A stretch of 64,000 nt of DNA from JAUVXJ01 sp964433755 (GTDB lineage: Bacteria; Chloroflexota; Anaerolineae; UBA7937; B3-Chlor). The DNA lies in contig CAYSSR010000001.1 of NCBI GenBank assembly GCA_964433755.1, forward strand, positions 1,302,001 through 1,366,000, in the 5' to 3' direction. Shown piece after piece: positions 51,355 through 58,480 of the stretch. A program made the translations under genes and the position numbers. The number at the start of each line of letters is the position of its first letter. The first letter of the stretch is position 1. The notes beneath the pieces are model-generated. The model was not told where the DNA came from and did not search any database. It saw nothing but the letters and a program-made list of their open reading frames with translations.

Positions 51355-51939
51355 ATGGACATGCCACCCGACGGTCCGCCAGGCTGCCTGCCCTGTGTTG
51401 TGTGGGGCCTTGTCCGAGAGGCGGCTGATGCTCTTACGGAGGGAGCGATGCGAAGCCGCCATGCCGAAGTCTTGTGCATAGCAGGTCTGCTCTGCTGGAC
51501 ACTGATAGTGGGCATCACGCCCGGCCTTCTGTTCACCTCGTATCTCCGTGAAGCGGGCAAGCTCCCGACCTCTGGAATGGAGTTCTGGACCACGGTGTCC
51601 GCGATCATGTCCTGTTGCTCCGTGCCCGCTATCCTGCTCTTCGCCCTCCCGGCATACGTCTCCGTCATCTCCCACGCCAGTTCGCATAGCTTGCCTCCTG
51701 ACGAGCCGACGGCGACGAGGTTCCCAGACTTCTCACCTATGCCGGACGAGTTCGAGGACTTCGCGTGGAGGTTGGAGCAGGCGAAACAGATGGACGGGAC
51801 GCTCGTCTGCTACGAGTGCGGCCACTACAACCCGGTCGGCCAGAGCCAGTGCCGAGAGTGCGGCGCCTGGGTGCCTCAGACCGCCAAGGCTCGCTGGGCC
51901 TACAGGCCGCGGCCAACCGAGTTAGCGGAGTCAGACTGA
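51355..51939 (+). CDS. Membrane protein with C-terminal zinc ribbon
   Basis: 194 residues from ATG 51355. A hydrophobic pair of helices lies near 39-60 (VLCIAGLLCWTLIVGITPGL) and 78-105 (AIMSCCSVPAILLFALPAYV). The C-terminal third is cytoplasmic-looking with a zinc ribbon (CYECGHYNPVGQSQCRECGAW). Two starts have excellent ribosome sites: ATG 51355 (AGGAGG at 51341-51346) and ATG 51448 (GGAGG at 51438-51442); both may be used. No family recognised. It has its own promoter and stands alone. Confidence 0.65.
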   Translation: MDMPPDGPPGCLPCVVWGLVREAADALTEGAMRSRHAEVLCIAGLLCWTLIVGITPGLLFTSYLREAGKLPTSGMEFWTTVSAIMSCCSVPAILLFALPAYVSVISHASSHSLPPDEPTATRFPDFSPMPDEFEDFAWRLEQAKQMDGTLVCYECGHYNPVGQSQCRECGAWVPQTAKARWAYRPRPTELAESD

Positions 51940-52062
51940 GGGCGCAAGGCTTGCGTTCACAATCCAGCTAGCCCGCGCCGTGGCGGCCCGAGGGCACGCC
52001 CACGATCGGATTCTCGCCAGGCTGGCCGTCGATCCAGGGAGAGGACAGGAAAGGGGAGAGAG

Positions 52063-52173
52063 ATGAGAAACGCAAGCAAGCTCTGGATAGCGGCGGTCGT
52101 AGGTGCCCTTCTGTTGGGCACTCTGGTGGGCGTGGTGTGGGCCAGGCCAGCGACGACTGCGCCCTGGCGGTGA
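52063..52173 (+). pseudogene. Truncated copy of the 52561 secreted protein
   Basis: 36 codons reproduce the signal peptide of the 52561 gene (SKLWIAAVVGALLLGTLVGVVWARP), then run into sequence that corresponds to the region after that gene. The break lies in the short repeat CAGGCC(AGCG), present both in the signal sequence and 3' of the full gene. The mature part has been deleted, so no function is expected. A good ribosome site (GGGGAGAG) remains. Confidence 0.7.
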
Positions 52174-52250
52174 TTTGGGGCATCTGACTGGGGCGTCTAG
52201 GCGTGTCAGACGCAAGGCCATCGGGCGTGCAACGAAGCGCCCCTGGAGGC
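52143..52250. repeat. Direct repeat, copy 1 (with 53160-53266)
   Basis: About 105 bp, roughly 85 percent identical to 53160-53266, including GCCCTGGCGGTGATT and GGCATCTGACTGGGGCGTCT. It is the former 3' flank of the truncated gene. Confidence 0.75.
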
Positions 52251-52444
52251 AGTGGAACCCTCGAGGCGCTCGCCACAAGGCAGCGTCTCTCGCGGCGATG
52301 GCGGCCAATCCAACTGTCCCCTTGTCTCTCCCCACGCGTGCGGAGTGCCCCGCCACAGTAGTGCGTCAGATGCCGCGACGCGCCAGGGCTACGAACGGCC
52401 CGGCGCAAGACGCAACAGCTCTGCCCCGACTCTCACCATGCCGA

Positions 52445-52474
52445 TTGACAGACGTACCTGGACTGATCTACAAT
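52445..52474 (+). promoter_or_regulatory. Promoter of the 52561 gene
   Basis: TTGACA (52445-52450), 18-bp spacer, TACAAT (52469-52474). Confidence 0.75.
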
Positions 52475-52560
52475 GTGCCAGGTTTCCACCCGCCACGGCC
52501 TCGACCGAAGCGTGTCAGCGACCGACACCGGCTGCGGCCCAACAACGAGGAAGGAGAGAG

Positions 52561-53091
52561 ATGAGAAGGGTTAGCAAGCTCTGGATAGCGGCAGTCGCGG
52601 GTGCCCTTATGTTGGGCACTATGGTGGGGGTAGTGTGGGCCAGGCCCGGCGAGAAGCCACTGGCCGCGGGCGCGACCCGCAAGGTCACGCTGGCAGCCGC
52701 CGACTTCGCTACGTTCAGCTCGTCCAGCTCCTACTACAACTACGGCTGCATGGTGACGTGCAACTCGGGCTCCTGCAACTTCGTGGCCCCCGTCGTCTTC
52801 CCGTGCCTCGGCTCTGTCACGGTGGACAGGATCAAGCTGCACGTCTACGACGAGAACCCGAGCTGGGATGCCAGCGCCGGCCTGTACCGTCTCGCCCCGG
52901 CCAGCGCCAAGCTGGTCTGGCTGGGCGGTGCCGTCTCCTCTGGCAGTTCCAGCGCAGTACCGCGCACTTTCACCAGTGCCAGAATCAACAAGCGCGTGAC
53001 GCCAACGCAGCGGGCCTACGTCAGTCTGACCATCCTCGATAGTACGAACATAGACGTGTACGGGGTCACCATCGAGTACCACACCAACTAA
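52561..53091 (+). CDS. Secreted protein of unknown function
   Basis: 176 residues. Signal peptide (RRVSKLWIAAVAGALMLGTMVGVVWA), then a beta-rich mature domain with a Cys cluster (YGCMVTCNSGSCNF near residue 63, and FPCLGSV) and an ending in which beta strands dominate (VDRIKLHVYDENPSWDASAG, YGVTIEYHTN). The ATG at 52561 follows AGGAAGGAGAGAG and the promoter lies 87 bp upstream, which rules out the longer frame from 52252. Signal peptide sequence and 3' flank are duplicated at 52.06-52.25 kb. Family not recognised. Confidence 0.7.
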   Translation: MRRVSKLWIAAVAGALMLGTMVGVVWARPGEKPLAAGATRKVTLAAADFATFSSSSSYYNYGCMVTCNSGSCNFVAPVVFPCLGSVTVDRIKLHVYDENPSWDASAGLYRLAPASAKLVWLGGAVSSGSSSAVPRTFTSARINKRVTPTQRAYVSLTILDSTNIDVYGVTIEYHTN

Positions 53092-53159
53092 TACCGTTGC
53101 GCTTGGCGAAGCAGAACGCCAGAGCGCCCGTTGCGCATACGGCCGCCAGGTCGCGGTCG
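53092..53159. other. Short spacer after the 52561 gene
   Basis: No feature recognised between the stop codon and the second copy of the direct repeat. Confidence 0.4.
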
Positions 53160-53266
53160 CAGGCCAGCGGCGACTGGGCCCTGGCGGTGATTGGGGCATC
53201 TGACTGGGGCGTCTGCGCGCGTGAGAGGCAAGGCCATTCGACGTGCAACAAACCGCGCCTGGAGGC
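53160..53266. repeat. Direct repeat, copy 2 (with 52143-52250)
   Basis: 3' flank of the intact 52561 gene. See the copy at 52143-52250. Confidence 0.75.
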
Positions 53267-53402
53267 GTCCGGGCGCACGCAGCGTCCCAGCGCTCTCCCG
53301 CCTGATCGGGTGGGGGCGTGGCGGCTGGATTCGGGCCAAGGCTACGTTGCCTGCTGTGCTTGACACCGGACTCACAGCGAGTGAGGTCGTCCTACGAGCC
53401 TC

Positions 53403-53453
53403 GCCAGGAGAGCCACTACTCCTGCGCAGGCTTGTGATGCATCCGACTCCTGA
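53403..53453. repeat. Dispersed intergenic repeat, copy 1
   Basis: GCCAGGAGAGCCACTACTCC followed by GCGCAGGCTTGTGATGCATC and CGACTCCTGA. Related copies at 54776-54832 and 58481-58532. No coding frame is shared. Confidence 0.6.
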
Positions 53454-53559
53454 ACGGCGCGGCCTCCTCCGGTCTCTGTGAGACTGACCCTGACCGGTCG
53501 TCACCGCCAATCCCTCCCCCAACGCCGTATCACTCGGCAGCCCAAACGGCACAGGACAG

Positions 53560-53585
53560 GGGCCATCCTCTAGAACGGATAGCCC
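53560..53585 (-). terminator. Hairpin family copy 3 (after PEP-CTERM tail remnant)
   Basis: Arms GGGCCATCC and GGATAGCCC; the one plus-strand mismatch becomes a U-G pair in minus-strand RNA. No U-tract follows, so termination is doubtful. Confidence 0.6.
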
Positions 53586-53613
53586 TTGCACTATCGGTGT
53601 TGTGTTCAGTCGC

Positions 53614-53760
53614 CTACTCTCTCGTCCTCCACCGCAGAGCCTGCCCTGAGCGATGTCGAAGGGTGGCAGATCCTGCCAGACCGGCCAGACCGCTTGCCAG
53701 GAGCAGAATCGAGCCTGGTTCGGCGACAGACTCCTCCTGAGAGACGTCCGTGAAGAGGAA
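53614..53760 (-). pseudogene. PEP-CTERM-like tail remnant with palindromic insertion
   Basis: The last 40 codons read SVAEPGSILLLASGLAGLAG and end RWRTRE, as in the two intact PEP-CTERM-like proteins. Between helix and basic end a foreign segment HRSGQAL is inserted, encoded by the palindrome-like CCCTGAGCGATGTCGAAGGG (53645-53664), which resembles the REP-like elements common in many genomes. The frame upstream of about 53760 has no match to the paralogues, so only the 3' end of the gene remains. Followed by a copy of the terminator hairpin family. Confidence 0.65.
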
Positions 53761-53813
53761 CGTGAAGGAAGGCTCAGTACCGAGCACCGTCCCGCACTCC
53801 TCTTGTCTCAGGA

Positions 53814-53840
53814 AAGAACGGCCCACTCGAGGCCGTTCTT
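53814..53840 (-). terminator. Terminator of lipoprotein A gene
   Basis: 10-bp stem AAGAACGGCC with its complement (arms 53814-53823 and 53831-53840), 7-nt loop, 54 bp after the lipoprotein A stop. It is not of the GGGCCATCC family. The following U-tract is weak. Confidence 0.6.
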
Positions 53841-53893
53841 GGTCCATTGTTGGTCCCCCCAGGGGCGGGTTTGCCGGGCACCGGACATGGGGG

Positions 53894-54625
53894 TCAATCT
53901 GCAGGGTTCGAAGGCTCCTCGGATACTGTGGTCCCACGAAACGGCACCGCTTCGTCCGGGAAGACGACCTCGCCTTCTATGCCACCGGTACTCCAATCGT
54001 ACGTCGCCGACCATCGAGTGGTCGGAGGGTAAGCTTCGACTTCGATTCCTCCGGAACACTCGAGCACGTCCAAGGTGGAACGGAAGTCGTACACAGTGCC
54101 TTCCAACTTGGCGCTCTCTGGATCGAAATCGCCTGACAGCGTGCCTACAGAGCCGATGAGCGCCCTGCAAAGGTAGCCTTTGTCATCGCTGGCTTCATAC
54201 ATCCAAGAGAAGTGGAAGTCTCCTGAAACAGCTCCCCCATCCGCGGGGAAAAAGATGTTCACCTCGTTTGAATCCGCTTCGTACCCCACAAGCTCGTCAA
54301 ACTGGCCTTTGACGACGCACCAAGCTCCGGGTGTACGACACACCCCAACTGAGACACCCTCCGCATTCGCCGTTGCCTCCGCATTCGCCGTTACCTCCGC
54401 TTCCGCCGCCGCCCCTGCCTCGTAGGTCTCAACCCCCGCAATCGCCGTGGCTACTTCTGCCGTCCCGGCGGCACTGGTAGCTTGACGCTGTGCTACGTCT
54501 GCCTCCACTGTCTCCATATAGTCCGCCGACAGAGGTGGACTCGGCTCATCGCAGGCGCTGAGGGTCAACAACAGAAGCGAGACAACAAGCACGTAGAACC
54601 CCAAACGTAACCACTTCCTCCTCAT
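53894..54625 (-). CDS. Lipoprotein A (paralogue of lipoprotein B)
   Basis: 243 residues. Signal and lipobox RRKWLRLGFYVLVVSLLLLTLSAC (Cys25), then a coil-prone Ala/Glu-rich stretch (METVEADVAQRQATSAAGTAEVATA, GAAAEAEVTANAEATANAEG) and a C-terminal beta-rich domain of about 130 residues with three Cys. ATG 54625 behind GGAGGAGG. It shares signal peptide, linker and promoter with the 54982 gene, whereas the C-terminal domains differ. Probably outward-facing and membrane-anchored; function unknown. Confidence 0.75.
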   Translation of the reverse strand: MRRKWLRLGFYVLVVSLLLLTLSACDEPSPPLSADYMETVEADVAQRQATSAAGTAEVATAIAGVETYEAGAAAEAEVTANAEATANAEGVSVGVCRTPGAWCVVKGQFDELVGYEADSNEVNIFFPADGGAVSGDFHFSWMYEASDDKGYLCRALIGSVGTLSGDFDPESAKLEGTVYDFRSTLDVLECSGGIEVEAYPPTTRWSATYDWSTGGIEGEVVFPDEAVPFRGTTVSEEPSNPAD

Positions 54626-54677
54626 CTCCGTCGCCTCCTCCGTCGTCTGGACCACCACTGTTGTCAAGTCCACTCAC

Positions 54678-54706
54678 ATTGTAGCCGATCGGCAGTGTTC
54701 TGTCCA
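54678..54706 (-). promoter_or_regulatory. Promoter of lipoprotein A gene
   Basis: Minus strand: TGGACA (54701-54706), 17-bp spacer, TACAAT (54678-54683). The spacer and flank resemble the promoter at 55662-55690. Confidence 0.75.
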
Positions 54707-54775
54707 TGGATAGCAGGCAAGTCCAGGGTACAATGGCAGCTTCCTTTCGCTCCGCTGCAATCCCGCTCAGCCCCT

Positions 54776-54832
54776 TCCAGAGGAGCTACAACTCTTGCGT
54801 AGGCACGTGCTACGTCCGACTCCTCAATAGCG
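54776..54832. repeat. Dispersed intergenic repeat, copy 2
   Basis: CCAGAGGAGCTACAACTCTT followed by GCGTAGGCACGTGCTACGTC and CGACTCCTCA. Same family as 53403-53453 and 58481-58532. Confidence 0.6.
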
Positions 54833-54874
54833 CGACCTGGCTCTGTGGCCGCTGACTCACGCCCAAACAGAGAA

Positions 54875-54899
54875 GGGCCATCCTGCAGCAGGACAGCCC
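54875..54899 (-). terminator. Terminator of lipoprotein B gene (hairpin family copy 4)
   Basis: Arms GGGCCATCC and GGACAGCCC. Paired completely only in minus-strand RNA (two G-U/U-G pairs). A UUCU stretch follows. Confidence 0.7.
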
Positions 54900-54981
54900 C
54901 TCCAGTAGCTGGATTCTGACAGGGTTACTCTCGCGTTTTCGAGCGGCTTCGTGACCAGCGAAGAGCACCAGGGCTCTGACC

Positions 54982-55608
54982 CTAGCGCACAGGCATAGCT
55001 AGAGAGTCATCCTGCGCGCTCTCCCCGTGAAAGGCCTCGGCAAGCCATTCGTCCGAACCTGCATCTCGAAGCTGGCAAAAGGCAGCGTGCTTCGTCTCTC
55101 CTCCGCCTCGTACGATCATGTCCTCAATGGAGACCGTCACTTCGGATGTCCCTGATCCTTCAGACACAGGATTCGTGTCAGACTGACCTCCATCAGCAAC
55201 GAAGCAGACGAGATATGCGGAGTGCCCAGCAGTCGCATACTCGAGACTGAAGGTGACATCGTAGCTACAGACGAATTCGTCCGGAACGGGCGTGCCGAAA
55301 CGTTCGTATTGCACGCAACTCAGCACCTGGATTCCCACGTCTTCTAGCGCTAGTGCAGGCTCCGTTGAGGCGGCCTCCTGTGTTGCGGCCGGCGCCTGCG
55401 CTTCCGCCGTCCTCCGTGCCTCGTAGGTCTCAACCTCCACAATCGCTGTGGCAACTTCGGACGTCGCAGCAGCCTTAGCAGTGCGCATGGCCTCTTCGGT
55501 GCCGTACGGGACTGACGTAGCAGGCACGTACGCGCACGAATCCAGCGTCAACAGCAGAAGCGAGATGGCAAGCACGTAGAACCCGAAACGTAACCCCTTC
55601 GTAGTCAT
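54982..55608 (-). CDS. Lipoprotein B (paralogue of lipoprotein A)
   Basis: 208 residues. Signal and lipobox TTKGLRFGFYVLAISLLLLTLDSC (Cys25), then a coil-prone stretch (EEAMRTAKAAATSEVATAIVEVETYEARRTAEAQAP) similar to lipoprotein A, and a C-terminal domain (VCSYDVTFSLEYATAGHSAYLVCFVADGG) that is different. ATG 55608 behind GGAGG. The 3' flank carries a codon series reading R-S-K-T-R-E-stop (minus strand, near 54926-54946), which resembles the end of the PEP-CTERM-like genes. Function unknown. Confidence 0.75.
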   Translation of the reverse strand: MTTKGLRFGFYVLAISLLLLTLDSCAYVPATSVPYGTEEAMRTAKAAATSEVATAIVEVETYEARRTAEAQAPAATQEAASTEPALALEDVGIQVLSCVQYERFGTPVPDEFVCSYDVTFSLEYATAGHSAYLVCFVADGGQSDTNPVSEGSGTSEVTVSIEDMIVRGGGETKHAAFCQLRDAGSDEWLAEAFHGESAQDDSLAMPVR

Positions 55609-55661
55609 ATCCGTCGCCTCCTCTGTTCTCCAGAACACCATTGTGGTCGACTCTACTTCAC

Positions 55662-55690
55662 ATTATAGGCTACCGCGAGCGTTCTGTCCA
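55662..55690 (-). promoter_or_regulatory. Promoter of lipoprotein B gene
   Basis: Minus strand: TGGACA (55685-55690), 17-bp spacer, TATAAT (55662-55667). Confidence 0.75.
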
Positions 55691-55752
55691 GCGGTAGCAG
55701 ACAGGTCTAGGGTTCAACGGCGGCGACTGTCCGGTCTGCGCAACGACGTCTG

Positions 55753-55781
55753 TTGCCATATATCCCGAGTTATGGTACAAT
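55753..55781 (+). promoter_or_regulatory. Promoter of the 55878 gene
   Basis: TTGCCA (55753-55758), 17-bp spacer, TACAAT (55776-55781) preceded by TGG. Leader about 90 nt. Confidence 0.75.
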
Positions 55782-55877
55782 GCCCTAGCTGCGATTCCCC
55801 TGCTTCGTCATCTTGCTAACACACGTTGGCTCGTTCTCCGCGCGCAGTAGTACCACTTTGCACGGAAGGAGGAGACG

Positions 55878-56825
55878 GTGCCCAAGTTGTGCCCCAACTG
55901 TCACATGGAGAACCCCGCCGATGCCGTCTCCTGCTCGGCGTGTGGGATCGGCCTGAGAAGCGCCCCCACCGCCGAGTCAGCACCGACAGCCAGAGAAGGC
56001 ACGGCGCAAGTTGGCACCGTCCCCGCAATTGGAGAGCATCCCGCAGAGCGAACAGTGGGCCGACTGCGCCGAGTTGCAGGGGTTCTGGCCATAGGGTGGG
56101 CGGTTTGCCTGACGCTGGTGATTGTCTGGTTATCTCTCGCCGTGTATCGGCTTTCCAACCAGGTGAGTCTGTGCTGCGACGGACAGTCCACATCCCTCTC
56201 CGAACTGCTGGTCATCTGGGTTGCACTCGCCCCCCTCCTCCTGCCCCTTTGGGTACCTACACTCACTGCGCAACGATGGCCAACCATTGGAGGAACTCTG
56301 CTAGTCGTAGAGGGCTTGTTACTATCCATTCCGATCTGTCTTGCTAGATGGATTAGTCCTGTCTTTGACATGGTGGCGCAGGGTGGCATTGACTTCACTC
56401 AAATCCTGCGTTGGGGCGCACTTGACTTCAGCGCGCTGCTTGTTTCCACACCACCTCTGGTGGCTGGCCTTCTGTTTCTCGCAAGCTTCAGCAGGTCGGC
56501 AGAGCGCAAAGAAGGCGAAACGAGGATGTTCCGATGGCTATGTGGGGGTTTAGCACTCGCTTCCATGGCCTGGTGGTCGGCCTTTGTTGTGTGGTATCGG
56601 TCCCTCCCGATTGATTACTTCTGTCAAGCCCCCTGGTATCTCTGTGACCCCGCTGCGATGAATACTCCAGCATTGCTCGCTGACTACTCCTACATCCATC
56701 GAACGACTGTCCTGGCGTTGGCGCCTTGGATCATTGGCGGCATCGTGCTCGGCATTGTGCTTGTCGTGTGCGGGTGGAGGTCAAGAGCCTCCGAAGGCCC
56801 TGAAGACACGAATAGGACGCAGTAG
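55878..56825 (+). CDS. Multi-pass membrane protein with N-terminal zinc ribbon
   Basis: 315 residues. N-terminal zinc ribbon (CPNCHMENPADAVSCSACG, residues 5-23), a hydrophilic linker to about residue 60, then about seven membrane helices (GVLAIGWAVCLTLVIVWLSL, LLVIWVALAPLLLPLWV, LLVSTPPLVAGLLFLASF). The GTG at 55878 follows GGAAGGAGGAG. Zinc-ribbon membrane proteins are frequent in this kind of genome; the function is unknown. Promoter directly upstream. Confidence 0.75.
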   Translation: MPKLCPNCHMENPADAVSCSACGIGLRSAPTAESAPTAREGTAQVGTVPAIGEHPAERTVGRLRRVAGVLAIGWAVCLTLVIVWLSLAVYRLSNQVSLCCDGQSTSLSELLVIWVALAPLLLPLWVPTLTAQRWPTIGGTLLVVEGLLLSIPICLARWISPVFDMVAQGGIDFTQILRWGALDFSALLVSTPPLVAGLLFLASFSRSAERKEGETRMFRWLCGGLALASMAWWSAFVVWYRSLPIDYFCQAPWYLCDPAAMNTPALLADYSYIHRTTVLALAPWIIGGIVLGIVLVVCGWRSRASEGPEDTNRTQ

Positions 56826-57044
56826 CTGGAGTCTACGAGTAGTTCATGACGACTCTCGACGCGCTCCCGAAGCCCTGAGCGCCGCTGGCAGTGGGGGGTG
56901 AAGCTCGACGCTCAAGCCCAACGTAGACCACCTAGGTCTGGTGGCTCAAGAGAAAGGCGCTCAGGCGAGAGACGGGCTAGATAGCTGACATTCTTCTGGA
57001 GCTATTGGTTCCAGCCCTTCTCGATTGGGTCAGTCCTGCCCCGT

Positions 57045-57284
57045 GGAGGATTGCAGATCGTCTGCCGTAGGCTGGGCGAGAAAGCCGATGTCACACCCCG
57101 TCACCCCCATAGGTTCCGCAGGACCTTTGCCCGCTGGTACTTGCGTGGCGGGATGGACTTGCGCTCTCTGAGACTGCTCATGGGTCACAGTTCCCTGGCT
57201 GTGTTGCAGAGATACCTTGCTCTGGAAAGTGAAGACATCGAGAGAGTGCATAGGCTGCATTCGCCAGTTGACAACTTGCCCTAG
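57045..57284 (+). pseudogene. Tyrosine recombinase C-terminal remnant (copy 2)
   Basis: About 78 codons in frame from the start of the catalytic box. The segment reads TPRHPHRFRRTFARWYLRGG, then LRLLMGHSSLAVLQRYLALE and RLHSPVDNLP, so the HxxR, GH and Tyr catalytic elements of an XerC/D-type integrase are present, but the N-terminal two-thirds, including the first catalytic Arg, is gone. A copy with more decay lies at 49411-49598. The terminator family hairpin follows, as it does there. Confidence 0.8.
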
Positions 57285-57305
57285 AGTTGTCGCCCAATAG
57301 GAGGA

Positions 57306-57329
57306 GGGCCATCCCTAGCGGGATAGCCC
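57306..57329 (-). terminator. Terminator of the PKD protein gene (hairpin family copy 5)
   Basis: Arms GGGCCATCCC and GGGATAGCCC with a 4-nt loop (10 bp with one U-G pair in minus-strand RNA). No U-tract (CCUCCUCCU follows). Confidence 0.65.
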
Positions 57330-57373
57330 TGGTGATCTTTCTGCTGTGATGTCGCGACTATCGACCGTTCACA

Positions 57374-58219
57374 TCACTGATACACCTCAAGCCAGTAGCC
57401 GTCGAACGCATAGGATTGCCCGCCAAGGTCAGTGATCGTCACGACCGGATAGAAGATTCCGGGACTCTCATACACATGCACCACCTCCACCTGGAAGGTG
57501 TTCGGGTCCATTCGCTGCATCTCCGCCACAGCCGTCCCCCCGTCGCCGAAGTCCCAGGACGTAGACAGTACATCACAGGGGTCGTCGTCTTCGGCCTCCA
57601 CGGTGAATCGAACGCTAAGTGGAACGTAGCCATCTTCCGGGTAGATCTCGGCGCCGCAGAGCCATGGAGCCTGGTATTGCGGCTCTGTCACGAGTCGAGA
57701 GATTGACGCTCGTTTCTCCGTGCCCATCCAGAATACCCAGATGTCTAGGTCGATCGTGTCGCCCACCGGGGGAAGGAAGTCCACCTGGTGAAAATAGACC
57801 GACCCGGACGACCCGGTAGCATATCCGAGCATGTCACCATCGTGGCTCACCATCGCCCTCGCGGAAGTCGGCGTTACTCCGACCCCATTCCAACTACATC
57901 CGTCTGTGTTGAACTGAAGGACAGGGTGGCTGCAGCCCTGACCATCTGAGTAGGCGTAAGCATCTACATTCCAGTCCTCGTCCGCTGGCAGGTCGTAATC
58001 TGGACCGCCGCCGCCTATCTCCGCAATCTTCTCGTCCACGTACGCGTACAACTCCCCCAGCTTCTGATCAATGTACTGGTACAACTCTACCACCTTCTCG
58101 TCGACATACCTTTTCCAGGCTGCCTCATCCCGTGGGTTGGCAGTGACCACAGAAGGCACGGCCAACAGGAAGACCGTCACCAGTGACAGGACGACTATCA
58201 GCACCCTTCTCTTGTTCAT
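57374..58219 (-). CDS. Secreted PKD-domain protein with 11-residue repeats
   Basis: 281 residues. Signal peptide (RVLIVVLSLVTVFLLAVPSVVTA), then three tandem 11-residue helical repeats (YVDEKVVELYQ, YIDQKLGELYA, YVDEKIAEIGG; residues 39-71), a beta-rich middle domain, and a PKD domain at the C-terminus (STSWDFGDGGTAVAEM, GIFYPVVTITDLGG). Such proteins are usually extracellular or surface-bound; the repeats may form a coiled-coil stalk. ATG 58219 behind GGGAGGAAGG. No cell-wall anchor or PEP-CTERM tail. Own promoter. Confidence 0.8.
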   Translation of the reverse strand: MNKRRVLIVVLSLVTVFLLAVPSVVTANPRDEAAWKRYVDEKVVELYQYIDQKLGELYAYVDEKIAEIGGGGPDYDLPADEDWNVDAYAYSDGQGCSHPVLQFNTDGCSWNGVGVTPTSARAMVSHDGDMLGYATGSSGSVYFHQVDFLPPVGDTIDLDIWVFWMGTEKRASISRLVTEPQYQAPWLCGAEIYPEDGYVPLSVRFTVEAEDDDPCDVLSTSWDFGDGGTAVAEMQRMDPNTFQVEVVHVYESPGIFYPVVTITDLGGQSYAFDGYWLEVYQ

Positions 58220-58380
58220 TTCCTTCCTCCCTTGCTAGATTGCTGGCCCGGTCAGTTCCAAGCGAATGCGCACCGCGTTCCGGGCCACGCATGTGGGACG
58301 GTCAAGTCACTCGGTACCTGCCCACATCACCTCCTTCCGGCGAGTAACACCTGAGCCGCAACGTACCACCATTGGCACCA
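58220..58380. other. Leader of the PKD gene
   Basis: About 160 bp between the PKD start and its promoter. No gene or element recognised. Confidence 0.4.
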
Positions 58381-58409
58381 AGTCTAGCACATTCTTCACC
58401 AACGTCCAA
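58381..58409 (-). promoter_or_regulatory. Promoter of the PKD protein gene
   Basis: Minus strand: TTGGAC (58404-58409), 17-bp spacer, TAGACT (58381-58386) preceded by TGC. Confidence 0.6.
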
Positions 58410-58480
58410 CTTGCTGTCGATGACCTCCGTATGTCACGTCAGCGCCGACGCCGGACAAAGCTACAATCCCCTTGAGACCC

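Noticed and set aside
52252..52560. Longer N-terminus of the 52561 secreted protein
   Set aside because: The signal peptide begins at 52561 and the promoter lies at 52445-52474.
53761..53937. Upstream part of the 53614-53937 minus-strand frame
   Set aside because: It crosses the terminator of lipoprotein A and has no match to the PEP-CTERM paralogues; only the 3' tail is a gene remnant.
48041..57329. Integron-like attC sites as explanation of the five hairpins
   Set aside because: Hairpins are short, lack the usual attC core GTT/AAC arrangement, and pair fully only in minus-strand RNA, which supports terminators; no integron integrase is present.
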